Positions 1 to 12,100 of a DNA stretch of 64,000 nucleotides are shown here, piece after piece. Under the pieces are notes generated by a model. It did no database searches, was not told where the DNA came from, and saw nothing but the letters and a program-made list of their open reading frames with translations. The translations under genes were made by a program, and so were the position numbers. This DNA is from Litsea cubeba (taxonomy: Eukaryota > Streptophyta > Magnoliopsida > Laurales > Lauraceae). Where the stretch lies: positions 24,527,231 to 24,591,230 of the forward strand of contig CM022947.1 in the NCBI GenBank assembly GCA_012931725.1, in the 5' to 3' direction. Positions within the stretch are counted from its first letter, which is position 1; every line of letters starts with the position of its first letter.

Positions 1-1316
1 AGTATAGAAAGAGTTCAAGCCATGATAGAAGTCCAAAAAGGAGGGTCCCACACTCATGTTACACGCACCAAATAGGGCCCACTTTTATGATAGAAGTTCA
101 GATTTAATCTCTTGCAATTAACTCTCAGATTCGTGGCTCCATGTGAAGAATTTTCAAGAAGCCATAAAGTGGGACAGGAATTAGAAAGTCTTGCACAACA
201 AGAAAAGAGACTTCTATTCTCATCCAATTAGGATACACCTTGATAAAGAGATGCTTTTGCAAAAAAGCATAAATAGGGATCAAAGGGGTGGACGTCCAGC
301 ACTCTTTCAAGCCATAAATCAGCCATCAACCAGCCACAATCAATGCATAGAGACAGCTTCCATACAGCCACCTTTGGGCCACCTTTGGAGAGCTTTTGGA
401 GTGAGGAAAAGAGGAACAAGCTGATGGCCGACTTCTTCTTCTTCAATCTTCTAGTTTTCTTCTTCTGACTCTATTTTCTAGTTTATTTTTCATTAAAGAC
501 ATGAGTAGCTAACTTTTTAGGGCTAGGGTGTAATTGAAACCCTAGCCTAGTTCTATGTAGTCTCTTTTGGCATCTTTTAATTCAGATTTCAATTTTATTA
601 GTTGAGATTCTAAACCATGTTATTAATTGATGAGTTGTGTATATGTCATGCCGACCATGCCCTGTTCAATTGATTTTAAGAGTAGCTAACTTAATTTTGA
701 TTGATCTTGATGTTAAGCATCTAGGGTTTAGAACCATGAATAACCTAAGTATATGCCATGCTTAGACTCATGCATTTATCTTTCCCATTGTTTTATGCAT
801 TATGTTTGTTTTGACTAGGACATATGCCATGCTTAGTTTTTGCATCATAATGAGCAATTCATGTAGTATGCCACTCGTGAATTAGGTTTAGGGGAATAAT
901 AATCTAGATACATATGCCATGGTCTAGGTTGATAGATGTCACTAATAATTCTGATTTTTTATTAAAGGATAATAAGGGACATGCATAGGATTGGTTAGGG
1001 GAGTAGATGAAACCCTAGTTCATTCATTATTACTATTTTTCAATTCTAATACTAGTTCTGTGTTTTAGATTACTTTCCATTTAGCTTTTGATAGTTTAAA
1101 TTACTGTTTTTAGTAGTTTAATTCAACCTTCCATCATTCAATTGTTTCTTTTAATATTCTGATTTTTAGTTGCTTTTGACATTGTTTTATCACATGTTTT
1201 TTGTGGGATCGACCTCGTACTTACAATTCACTACACTACATAGTGATCTTGTGCGCTTGTGAGTTGGAAGTTGTGTGTAATTGAGTAGCTTATTTCTAGG
1301 TTGATTGGTGCATACC
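1..1316 (+). mobile_element. LTR of an LTR retrotransposon (3' portion, copy A)
   Basis: This stretch aligns colinearly with about 23560-25002, a complete solo LTR of the same family. Both share the purine-rich start, the 'ATATGCCATGC' repeats, and the 3' part reading TGGGATCGACCTCGTACTT, and both end in GCATACCA. The left end is outside the window, so its own target duplication cannot be checked. It ends directly against copia integrase coding sequence, so it was inserted into that older copia element. The boundary is placed from the complete copy. Confidence 0.7.
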
Positions 1317-3225
1317 AGTATGCTTGGTTTACCTTCTACTTCTAGCTCATGAACGAAATAAGCTTTCAGCTCAATCAGTCAAATGTGCCTTTTTGGGATA
1401 TGCTTCACATCAAAAAGGATATCTTTGTTATGATCCTTCAATTCATCGCATCCGTACTCCTAGCAATATTATATTTTTTTGATAGCACGTTTTTCTTTCA
1501 GCATCATATTGATTCTCCTCCTGCTATTTCCATCCTTCCAGAATTTTCCGAGTAATCTTCTTCTGCAACAAGATTTAAACCTAGAATGGTGGTATATGAA
1601 GAGACACAATCAAGGCAACTCTGCAGATGGGCCACTTCCTTTGGAACCAACCCCAGTTACCGATCCTGCTCTACTCAACCGAGTCGTCCCCCATACCATT
1701 ATGGATTTTCTCACACGGTCACACCCCTTTGCTTGTCGCATTATCCAATATTTATTTACCTAACACCTACTCGCAGCCTATAAGCATGACTGTTGGACAC
1801 AGGCAATGAAAGAAGAACTAGATGTTCTTCAATTGAATCATACTTGGGATCTTGTCCCATGTCCTCATGTCAAGCCTATTGGTTGCAAGTCAGTCAAGCT
1901 CGAATCAAATAGCTCGTTGGATCGCTACAAAGCTCGTCCGATAGCTTTGGGTAACGGGCAGGAATATGGAATTGATCATGATGAAACCTTTGCCCCAGTT
2001 GCAAAGATCACTACGGTTCGCATTCTTCTTGCTCTTGCTGCTTCACACTCATTGCCTCCTTTCAAATGGATGTGAAAAACGCATTCCTTGATGATTACCT
2101 CAAAGAAGTTCACATGCGACCTCCTCTAGGACTTTCTATACCATCTGACAACTATGTTTGTCGACTTCGAAGATCCCTTTAAGGGTTGAAACAGGCTCGA
2201 CAAGCCTGGTTTGAGAAATTCCGGAAGACTCTTCAACATGCTTCATTTTCTTACAGCCAGAATGATTGTTCATTGTTCCTTCATCACACCACTAATGGCA
2301 TCACCATACTGCTAGTCTATGTGGATGACATTATCATAACAGGGACTGATCCAAACAGTATACTAAAGCTTCGGCAATCTCTACATGCATCTTTTCAGAT
2401 GAAAGATTTGGGACCCCTAACTTCCCCAGTCTTGAAATGCACAAACTAAAACCCAGAAGTTAAGGGTTCGAAACTGCACTACCACACAGGAGCTACAGGG
2501 GATTTACCCGGCTCCCCCTAGGCCCGTAGGGATTATTCTGGCCCAAAGGGCTGGGACACCCTCCATTATCAAAAAAAAAAAAAAAATGCACAAACTAAAG
2601 CAGGGATTGTTTGTTAATTAACATAAGTACACCCGGGATCTTATTCACCAAGCTAGATTGAAAAATACTACTTCCGTGGATGCCCCATTGGAGCTTAATG
2701 TGAAATACAGCAAAATTGATGGAACCCCTCCGACAGACACAACAACATATAGACGGTTAGTTGGTAGCCTTGTCTATCTCACCATTACCCTGCCAAATAT
2801 ATCTCATGTTGTCAATATTGTTAGTCAGTACATGCATGATGCACCAACCAACAAATCTTCATTTCATTGTTATCAAACAGATCATACGACATCTTCTTAG
2901 GACACCAGAGCATGGTATTTTCTTTCCCATAGACTCTGACTTGACTCTTAAGGCAAATTGTGATGCTGACTGGGCAGGATGTCCAAATACTCGTCGATCA
3001 ACAACTAGGTGGTGTGTCATTCTAGGTGATGCACTTATATCATGGAAATATAAGAAACAAGATCATGTGTCGAAATCTTCGCATGCAGTTGAATATCATT
3101 TGATGTCCTCAACTTGTTCTGAAATCGTCTGGTTGCATCGCTTGCTTGCAGAACTTTACTTCTCACAGCGAGCAATTCCTTTACATGCAGATAACACCAA
3201 TGCAATACAAATTAAGGCCAATCCT
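1317..3225 (+). pseudogene. Decayed Ty1/copia polyprotein (integrase end, RT, RNase H)
   Basis: Several reading frames together spell a copia Pol. Around 1350-1550 lies the integrase C-terminal region (FLGYASHQKGYLCYDP type motif). Reverse transcriptase runs from about 1806 to 2440, with ETFAPVAK near 1985 and YVDD near 2320. RNase H runs from about 2930 to 3225, with DADWAGCP. Frameshifts and stops separate the pieces (for example a stop after the residues at 2075 and a TAA near 2618), so it cannot make a working polyprotein. Two later insertions cut it, a SINE at 2451 and an LTR-like element at 3226. The RNase H end resumes at 4987. Gag, protease and the 5' LTR lie to the left of the window or are lost. 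Confidence 0.85.
2451..2583 (+). mobile_element. 5'-truncated SINE with poly(A) tail
   Basis: A ~133 bp insert contains a pol III box B-like motif (GGGTTCGAAAC, 2464-2474) and ends in a run of A. It is flanked by a 16 bp direct repeat, AAATGCACAAACTAAA, at 2435-2450 and 2584-2599. Removing the insert and one repeat restores the copia reading Leu-Glu-Met-His-Lys-Leu-Lys-Gln across the site, which confirms it as an insertion. No box A is seen, so the tRNA-like head appears truncated. Confidence 0.8.
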
Positions 3226-4986
3226 TGAAAGTGCAAGCTAGAGACCAAAGCAAGTCCTAGAGGGGGAGTGAATAGGGCTATTTGAAAATTATGTTTGATT
3301 AAAAATTACAAGTCCTAATGCAAACAATGATCACTCAATTTAAGCAACAAGATATAACTATGTGTGAAAACAAATAAGTGGTGAAATGTGCTAATTACAA
3401 GTCTAAGAATCTACCAATAATTTCTTAATGTAATTTAGCACGTGTGAGTTGTATGCGGATCCAAATAAGATATGATTATCTTGCACATGTGTCTTATAGC
3501 ACAACGATTTGTACTAGTTCAATCCTGACTTACGTCCACTCCCAAGAGAACCACACACCAATGGTTTCTTGGCTTTATGATAGGTTTTCAATGTGCACCT
3601 CACAAACCTTTACGCCTAGGTTTTTTGATATAGTGGTTCGATCACAAAGGTCTACTCCATTGTACTATTTTTTATAGTGGTTTGATCACACAGGTCTAAT
3701 CCACTTCACAACGAAATAAAAATGAAAGAAAACAAAAATGCTTGCCTCTTTGTAGATGAATCTAACTAGATGCACGTTCTATAAAGCTTGAACTTGAACT
3801 CCAAGCTTTGACTCCTTGCTTAGCTCCTTGGTCATGAAGATGCTCTAATTGTGCAACTAAGTGAGGAAGGAGGTCTAGGTCTAGCGTGACTAAGGTATAC
3901 CTATGGGGTCCAATCCCTAGAAATGGATCTTTCCACAAGACACTCTTTGATGAGCTTTGAATGCTCAATGATATACCAATGAGGATCTTAGAGTTTGCGA
4001 AATAAGGTCTTGAAGGTCTAAGAAGGTTTTTGCTAATTAGGAGTAATTAAACCTCAAAACACTACATCCTGTTTCCACTAATCACTCTCTTTTGAGCTTT
4101 TAACGCTCTTAGATCTAACTATCAAATCCTTGGAGAGTGAGTGGAAGAGGATTTTGAGGTCTCTAAAATGTGTTTCACTAGGGGCCAGTTCATAGTTAAA
4201 AGGGCTCTCAAAATCACATTAGTTGCAGCCATTGGAATGAACCTAGGTATATATCGAATGGCTCTCAACAGCTAGTCAATGGTTAGCCGTAAATTGCCTA
4301 TGGCTAGCCGTAAATCCCAACGGCTAGTTTGACTAAATAGTCAACTGGACAGTTTGTTCGACAGTTAGCCTTATGGCTCGCCGTGGAATGAGCTATGGCT
4401 GGCCGTAATCTTGTCGTGGAACAAAATGGCCCAAACATAGGTCTCTAGAAAATCTCACCGAGGCACTCTTACAGTGAACTTCCTGGGCAGTTACGGCTCA
4501 CCGTAATACCTGAAATTTGAGCAACTAAGTTGTTCAGTTTTTCCATTTGAACCCTATTCATTTTATTACTTGGGTTGAGGGTGTTAGGGGCCTTTCCTTG
4601 GTTTGCCTGAGCTCCATTTTTTCCTGAATAGGTTGGCACAAATTGGGATATATTTCAATGAAGCACCGGCCTTCCAAGACTTAATTCTTCAGGGCTTGAA
4701 CTTGATCTACCTTGTTGAATCTTCTAGAGGCAAGGTCTTGGACTTAGCCACAGAACTGATCAATGTTGTAAAAATCGCTAGGCGGACGCTAGGCGGTGGG
4801 CATGGACTAGGGATTAATTCCCGATTAATCCCCGCCTAGCCCGATTAATCCCCTCCTAGTCCGATTAATCCCCGCCTAGCGCCTAGGCGGTGACCGCCAA
4901 CTAGCGCATAGGCGCCGCCTACGCCGATTTTTGCAACAGTGGAATTGACAACCCAGGGATCTGCAGATTTAACTATGGCACTAACA
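3226..4986. mobile_element. LTR-like insertion inside copia RNase H
   Basis: This DNA separates the copia RNase H residues ending at 3225 from their continuation at 4987. It starts TGAAAGTGC and ends GGCACTAACA, so it has TG...CA ends with a short terminal inverted repeat. The flanking 5-mers (ATCCT and ACCTT) match only roughly, consistent with age. The start carries the phrase CTAGAGGGGGAGTGAATAGG, which I know from many plant LTR-type insertions. No coding capacity was recognised. It could be a solo LTR or a non-autonomous element. A MITE sits near its right end. Confidence 0.5.
4764..4938. mobile_element. MITE with TGTTGYAAAAATCG termini
   Basis: The ends TGTTGTAAAAATCG and CGATTTTTGCAACA are inverted repeats of each other (13 of 14 bases). 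The interior carries three near-copies of GATTAATCCCCGCCTAG and GC-rich CTAGGCG motifs on both strands, able to form extended hairpins. It has no coding capacity. No clear target duplication was found, so the superfamily is not assigned. Confidence 0.65.
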
Positions 4987-5134
4987 ACCTTGTTTTTCAT
5001 GAACGCACCAAACACATTGAGGTTGATTGCCACCAAATCCGTAAAGCTTTTGATGACAAGATTATTATTACTCTTCCCCATGTCACAACAGATCTCCAAA
5101 TTGCCGACATTTTCACTAAATCTCTTCCGTGAGT
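4987..5134 (+). pseudogene. Copia RNase H C-terminus
   Basis: This reads as the end of a copia Pol, with FHERTKHIEVDCH and then the terminal motif QIADIFTKSLP followed by a TGA stop near 5132. It is the continuation of the copia fragment interrupted at 3225, and marks the 3' end of that polyprotein. Confidence 0.85.
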
Positions 5135-5189
5135 GAAACATCAGTTTTTTGTTGACAAATTGATGTTGGCTGCTTCACCCACATCAATT

Positions 5190-5400
5190 TGAGAGGGGGG
5201 GCGGGGGGGGGGGGTGTAATTAACGTGCCATGTGACTGACTGGGTCAGACCATTAACGTGCCATGTGACTGACTGGGTCAGGTCAAGGTAGGTCTGGGTC
5301 ATTCGTATATATCTGTGTATGATTAGATAAGATCTATATATTATTAGATTAAGGAAAACATCACTAAAACCAAGGGATTGGAGAGTTGTGTCAAATTGTA
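5190..5400 (+). mobile_element. Polypurine tract and start of copia 3' LTR
   Basis: After the copia stop codon comes a purine run (GAGAGGGGGGGC then a G run, 5191-5214), the expected plus-strand primer. The 3' LTR then starts TGTAATTAACG at 5215. The LTR begins with a 32-33 bp direct duplication (ATTAACGTGCCATGTGACTG at 5219 and again at 5252). The right end of the LTR is not clear; 5400 is only a working limit. Confidence 0.55.
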
Positions 5401-6135
5401 ATTACAGAAAGTTTAGTGTCGTAAATCAAGGGATGAACCACAATGGGAGACATCAAGTTTTTTTGCAAAATCAGTTCTCTTGCTTTCATTTGAGTTGATA
5501 GTAAGAGCTATTTCCCATGCTGATGGGCACTAGAAATATTTTCTGGATTCTGACTGGGAAACAAATAGATGCAATGATTCAGCAGATCATGACGCACCAA
5601 CTGGCTCTCACAACAGGTGCTATGATTCAGCTACCAAGAGATGGGTAGAACATTATCATTCCAAGAGCCATTCAACAAATGATATGATTCTAAAAGGCTG
5701 CTTTGACTTTTGACTATAATCCTTGAGCACAATGACCAAGATCTTTTACCCATTAAACAGATCATTTGCATTTCTTCTGCAAGAATGAGTACAGAAACAA
5801 AATAACATTACCCTGAAATTTTCCAATCTCAATTTGATATAGAAAAAAAAAAAAAAAACCCAATCTCAAATTTGATTTAGAAAAGTATAATTGGAAATGA
5901 GGGACATGACACTGAAAGTTGAGGTCTATTGGAAGTGCCAATGTTCTAAAAGAAGGTATTGTCACAAATTTCCACTTTACAGAATTCGGCAAGCTTAAAT
6001 AAAAGATTGGTCAGCAGTATGAGCATACTCTCATTGACAAAAACTCTGAAAGCAGATCCTGCTAGCTTGAAATTAGATTAAAGTCATGTTAGAAAAAGAA
6101 GGGTCAACTTAAGATGTCCCTCAAATTAGACAAAC
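5400..6135. other. Intronic DNA left of the last visible NDUFAF7 exon
   Basis: AT-rich, with no reading frame that resembles the next NDUFAF7 exon on the minus strand and no recognised repeat. It lies between the copia 3' LTR and exon 6, so it is most simply intron 6. Confidence 0.4.
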
Positions 6136-6194
6136 CTGAAACTGATGAACTGGCAAAGCATCGTAAAATTCATGTGCAATGATGATTGTTGGCA
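6136..6194 (-). CDS. NDUFAF7: NDUFAF7 exon 6
   Basis: A 59 bp exon reading PTIIIAHEFYDALPVHQFQ, a highly conserved stretch of the family. The acceptor is TTTCAG and the donor is GTTTGT. Confidence 0.88.
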
Positions 6195-9100
6195 CTGAAA
6201 AGAATAACAAATATAACCATAAGGTGAGAAAAACAACTAAGAAAAGTGCAGTACTGAATTAATGTAATGTCAAGATTAAGAAAACAGAAAGGGCAAAATA
6301 AAAGTAAATGATGATTAAATGGGAAATCCAAAAATTGGATTACACAGCTCCGAATATATTAGTATATCTTACCTAAAATATGTGATATGAGAATTAAGTA
6401 TGAAGTAGATGATTTCATGTGGCTGATGTAATACATGCAAGAAAATTTATCCACTCATAGCAAGCTCTCTTGTTTTCTTCAATAAACTTAGAGCATTACA
6501 CATAAACAAGATAATTTTATTGAAATGCTGGTCAAACACACATGGTCACTGATAATTTTATTGAAATGCTGGTCAAACACATGGCCACCATGATCAGGTA
6601 GAAGAGAGCAAGACTCCATGTTCAACACATACAAAGAGAGTTAGAATGGCTCTAACCATGAGATCACAGGGTCTCATAGAAGAAAAAGTTATGACGAAAA
6701 GATATATACACAAGAATTATGCAGGAAAACCTTCAGGAAATCTCCTGAAAGCCATGATAACAGTGCTCTCTGAATAAAATATGCCAATTCAAAGCTAGAA
6801 AGAACACAAGGAGCTCAATGTGACTGAATCCATTCAAGCTTCCAAAGCACCACTATTTAAATCTCAAAAGATTTTAGGGGCCATTTGTCTTTTACGCATT
6901 GGTTATGAAAATGGGTTTACATATGTGAATTTTACACGTGAAACACAACACCATGGTTGTTTGGAAGCACCAATTTCACATGAGTAAACATTGAACAGTT
7001 CAGATTTCATGTCTAATCTTCATATAACTTCAAATCTATAAACTAAACGCTGTAGGGTTTAATGGGTAAATAAAAAATTTGAATGGTTCAGTTTAAAATT
7101 TTGGGGACTGCAAAAGTAGCAAAAAATAAAAGGTGGTGATTGATTTGATAGTACAACCTGTTGGGAAGTCCCACATCCCACATCGCCCAAGTCCTGAGTT
7201 GGACAGGGCTTCATATACCTGTTTGGGCCTTCCACCTATAAGCTTACGTTTTTGGGTTGGTACATGGTATCAAAGGAGGTTCCGATCCCGTCGTTCTTGT
7301 GTAGCCCACGTGGCAGGCCCGTCCACGAAATCTATTGGGCCTGCATGTGAGGGGGAGTGTTGGGAAGTTCCACATCCCACATCGCCCAACTCCTAAGTTG
7401 GACAGGGCTTCATATACCTGTTTGGGCCTTCCACCTATAAGCATAAGCTTTTGGGTTGGTACATGGCATCTTACACAACTTGTCCCAGGAGACCTCCGTA
7501 CTAGCAACCTATCCCAAGTCCCAACTCTCAAGGAGGTGTGTATACGTTTCACACCATTTTAGGTGTGAAAGTTTTTGTATAAATGGCCTTATTTGCACAC
7601 CATTTTCACACCTGAGCAACTAAACGCAAAGAAAGGTGATCATTTGTAAATGTTACGCATGTGCAACATTTAGTGCAAACAAATGACTCTTTAGTGTCTA
7701 TACTTACACATTGCTCTATTGCTCTTTTTCATTAGTTAAATCTTAAAGAAACGTTTGATCTTGGCAGTTTGCACAATTTCTTATATCTCATTTGTTCTTA
7801 TGAAAATATAGGTTCTTCATCCCTCGAGAAATTAAGCATGCACTCAAAAAGATGTTGAAGAATCAAACTAACAAAGTAATTAGGTTAAGGCTTTTTATTT
7901 TTTATTTTTTGAAATGGGTAAAAGTTTGGATTGATGGGTAGAATCTTACAGTCTTAAAGATTTTCAGTGCATGAATCGTCCCAATGAAGCCCATTATATC
8001 AACAGTTTGGATCACTGAACCCTAGGCCACATGTACAAAATGAAGAAAGTAGGAAAAAGCATTACATACTGCCCTTACAATAAAAAATGGCATTGTTAAA
8101 TACATCCAAATTCCAATAAAATAAAAGCCTATCAATTCTTCAGTTACTGTTTGAAGATGCAAACCAGTAATATGATTATAAGACTTGTTCTTTGCTCTAT
8201 ACCAACATGAACTCACAAAAACTAGCCATTTTCACAAGATTAAATGCATCAGATATGACAATGGATAGATCATTAAGATAGTAAATGGCAAACTACGAAA
8301 AAAAACCAAAATCATATGCTTTTATTTGCATGTGAGTGGGGGCAAAAGTTTTAAGATTCCATACATCCTACTGGAACATGTTCCAGGGTGGAATGCCAAG
8401 AAACAGTAGCTCCTGTCAACGTGCTAATGGTTTTTTTATCATTATTGCTGTCAGTAACGTCTTCATCCTCGCACTTTAAGGTATTGTACTGAAGCTTCTG
8501 TAATGCAGGACTGCATTCTACCAAGTGTATATGCAACGACTTCTTGAACTTCTCAAACTTTGATGTACCCTACAAAGAACCTAGATCTCTTAAATTGCCA
8601 CTTTGAGGAAACCATAAAGAAATGTAACACACAAAGAAATAATGGAAGTTAACATTTTAGATTAACATTTGTAACTTAAATAACAACCAAAATCAACATT
8701 GGGATTAGGAGACAAAGACCACCACAGTTCAAAATAAGTACCAGTTGCAGTAACAGTAGTAGTATTGATGCTTACCCGAAGAAGATCGGCCATAAGGGTA
8801 CCTCGTCCTGGGCCAAGTTCTACTAAGTTCACTTTCTCTGGGTGCCCCATCTGCTCCCAAAGGCACATGTTCCACACACCAACCATCTAAAGAAATATCA
8901 ACACATTTGAGTCTCATCTTAGAAAACAAAAGTGGTTGACTAGAGTTAAAGGTGCAATATAACATTACAGAAGAAATAATATACTTACGAGTTATGAATG
9001 ATACTCTTTAACAAGTGAAGTGGAAATTTAAGTTTAATTGCTTTCTACGAAGCCCCTAATGAGGATATGAAAGTTCATAGATGATGACTTTGACCAAAGT

Positions 9101-12100
9101 CAAGTTGGGCTCACTGTCCATTCCCAAATATGCCTTGTGCATATGCTGCAAACAGGGGAGAGCTTTCTCCTTCAACTATTTTCTTTCTGTCTTTTTTACC
9201 CCTCTATTTGAATAGGATAGGTATTCTTTGTTTAGAAAATTTGTCACTTGAATGTAAATCAAAGGCTTTAGTTTCTTATATATCTATAACTTAAAAGGAT
9301 TTTATTTTTTACAAAGCAGTGCAAGTGAACAATTTCAATGGTAGTCTTGGAGTAAGGAAGACCTTCTTTGGACTTTGGTCTGGAAAGCCTGGAATTTTTG
9401 TTTAAAGTGCTTAGCCATGTGAAAATGTTAGAAACCTGCACTTTTATCATTCATCATGTGATCCTACCACTTGGCCTCAATCTGCATTTTCTTTTACATT
9501 GTTTTGTTCCGATACTTTAGCACTAGACATGATACTTTCTCTTTTTTGTGTGCGTGATAGATTGTGCTGGATGAGCTTTACATGCGTATTGCTTGCCTTC
9601 CATTAATGTTGCATGCACTCAGTGACAAAGTAAGTATAGAAATAGTGTTGCTTACTGTAATCAACTAATGCATTCAATAATCAATAATATATTAATGACA
9701 GAGGAAATGCCAGATGAATAGAAAAGAAGTGTTGTAGTACCTATATACAAACACAAAGGAGATATACAAAACTATACCAATTATTCTTATGAGTTGGACT
9801 ATGACACTGTGGGAGAAAATAATGGAGTAAAGACTTAGGGCCCATTTCTTTACTAGAATTCATAGAATTCATGTCTGGTGCTCGTCTGGGAATTTCAAAT
9901 GCTGGCATTTGAAATACTGCTGAATTCTGGAATCCCGAATTTCCTATTTCATTCAAGGCCTGAATTCCTGTATGAGAATTCTAAATTCCCTGACTCCACA
10001 AATTCCCTGTTTCATAGCTAAAAGAATTTCCACCTGGAATTAGAACCCTGTATGTATTAGTACTGTACAAATTCAAGTGTATTTTACATGATAACTAAAA
10101 GAATTTCTACATGTATAAGGTACCGAAATAAGTTTTACATGAAAACTAATATAACGATGTGTGATTCCTTCCATATCCATTTCATGACATTTGGTCTTTT
10201 TAGCCTTCTCACTCTCATGCTAACAAATATAACTATGCAAAGAATATGAAGGGCATTTCAAGCTTCTTACATTACACTTTGCAAAGTACTTGAATAACTA
10301 TGTTATTTTTCATTAGCTCGTATACTTAGTTGAGTAGATATAATTTTCTGTCACGATATTAATCATTTTGGTCATTTTTTCCCAAGGTACAACCCAAACC
10401 AAACCAAACCAAGCATTTTCCCACTAGGTGGGGTCGGCTATATGGATTTGACAACGCCAATCAAACCTGTTTAGGGCCATGTCCTACGTTAGATCCATGT
10501 AGGCAAGGTCATGTTTAATAGTTTCTTTCCAACTTCTCTTGGGTCACCCTCTCCCTCTCCTACTCCTAGCAATCTCCATGCTTTCACACCTTTTAACAGG
10601 TGCCTCCGTTGGACGCCTTCTAACATGGCCAAACCATCTCAGTCGATTTTCTCTCATTTTATCTCCAATCGGTGCTATTCCTACTTTGCCCCTAATCTCC
10701 TCATTCCTAATCCTATCTCTCCTTGTGATCCCGCACATCCATCTTAGCATTCTCAACTCCGCCTATGTTGGGGTATCCTGGACATAGCCGGTCCCAAGCC
10801 TGGACAAAGGAGGAGGGTTGTGCTTTAGGTAGCCGACAGCCAGCACAATACTCAGTCGGATTTCTTTATGGATTTGAGACCTAATGAAATTTTTCCCAAG
10901 GTACAATGAAAATATAATTAGGATACTAGAGGCAACTAATGGCTAAACAAACACAAATAGAAATGGCTGGTTTGTTAGACTACTACATAACATATCACAG
11001 TAAAAAGCTAGGAGAGATTAATTATTTTCTTCATTTCTCTTATCTGAATAAGACGAGATTGTGGATTTTTATACATCACATAAACAGGGGATTTCTATAC
11101 ATCACATAATTTTCTACAAAGAAAGGTTCTGTATATCCTCTCATCTCCACACCATTCCAACCAATCAAACATTAAATAGAAATTGATGGTTTGTTAGGCT
11201 ACTACATAACATATCACAATAATGAGCCAGGAGAGATAACTATTTTCTTCTTTTCTCTGATCTGAAGAAGACGAGATTGGGGATTTATATACCTCACATA
11301 AACAGGGGATTTCTATACATCACATAATTTTCTACAAAGTCTTGTAATATATTTGCAAATCATAGAAATACACCTTAAAAAGGTTTTGTATATCCTCTAC
11401 ACCATTCCAACCAATCAACAAAATACCCGAAGAGGAGAAAAATTTTCCAAAAAATGGAGAGAGATGAGGAATGTGAAAGAAGAAGAAAACTACCTTCGAT
11501 CTCATTGCCGTGGCCTGAGGATCAGAGATGAAGATGACCGTTGAGATGATTGGAAGAGAGAAGGGTTGTCGATCGGAGTTCCAAATGGAAGTAGTTTTTC
11601 AAATCCACTTATGCTCGATGGTATTTGGGATTCTGGGTTTTGAGGTATTTCAAAAGCCTGGTATTTCAAATACCCTTATATTCTATTAAAGAAACAGGAT
11701 TTTCCTAGCAGGAATTCCAAATTCTGAGACAACCAGAATTCCCGTCAAGAATTCCTCTAAAGAAACGAGCCCTTAGGCACTGTTTGGCGAGACTTATAAG
11801 TGTCAAATAGATCTATGGATAATAGATCTGTGTAGAATAAATCTGTGGAATAGGTGTTTTATAAATGTTATAAATTAAAGGGACTTATTCATAATTTTAG
11901 AATTAGTCAAGGAACTTTGATGTAAATGTGATAATATTCAAGGACTTTTTTTGTAATTTCAAAAATTAGTAAAATAAAAATATATGAGTAATTGCTCAAC
12001 CTAGAGGGGTAGATCATCCTTCTATATCCTCTTCTTTCTCTCTCATCTCCCTCTTTTTTCCTTTTCTTATTCTTCACGACATATCTAGAGAAAACTCTAG

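Larger units (their letters stand above)
9838..11772. mobile_element. Non-autonomous PIF/Harbinger-like element (TSD TTA)
   Basis: The left end GGGCCCATTTCTTTACTAG and the right end CTCTAAAGAAACGAGCCC form terminal inverted repeats, and TTA lies directly outside both ends (9835-9837 and 11773-11775). TTA is the typical target of PIF/Harbinger and Tourist-type elements. The subterminal regions are full of GAATTC-type motifs on both strands. There is no transposase frame. The interior holds an RTE LINE insertion (10393-10889) and an internal duplication of about 215 bp (10968 and 11183). Confidence 0.75.

Noticed and set aside
8662..8965. Overlapping minus-strand frames as separate genes
   Set aside because: Only the interval 8776-8886 between splice sites matches the NDUFAF7 family; the rest is intron and the other frame is a shadow.
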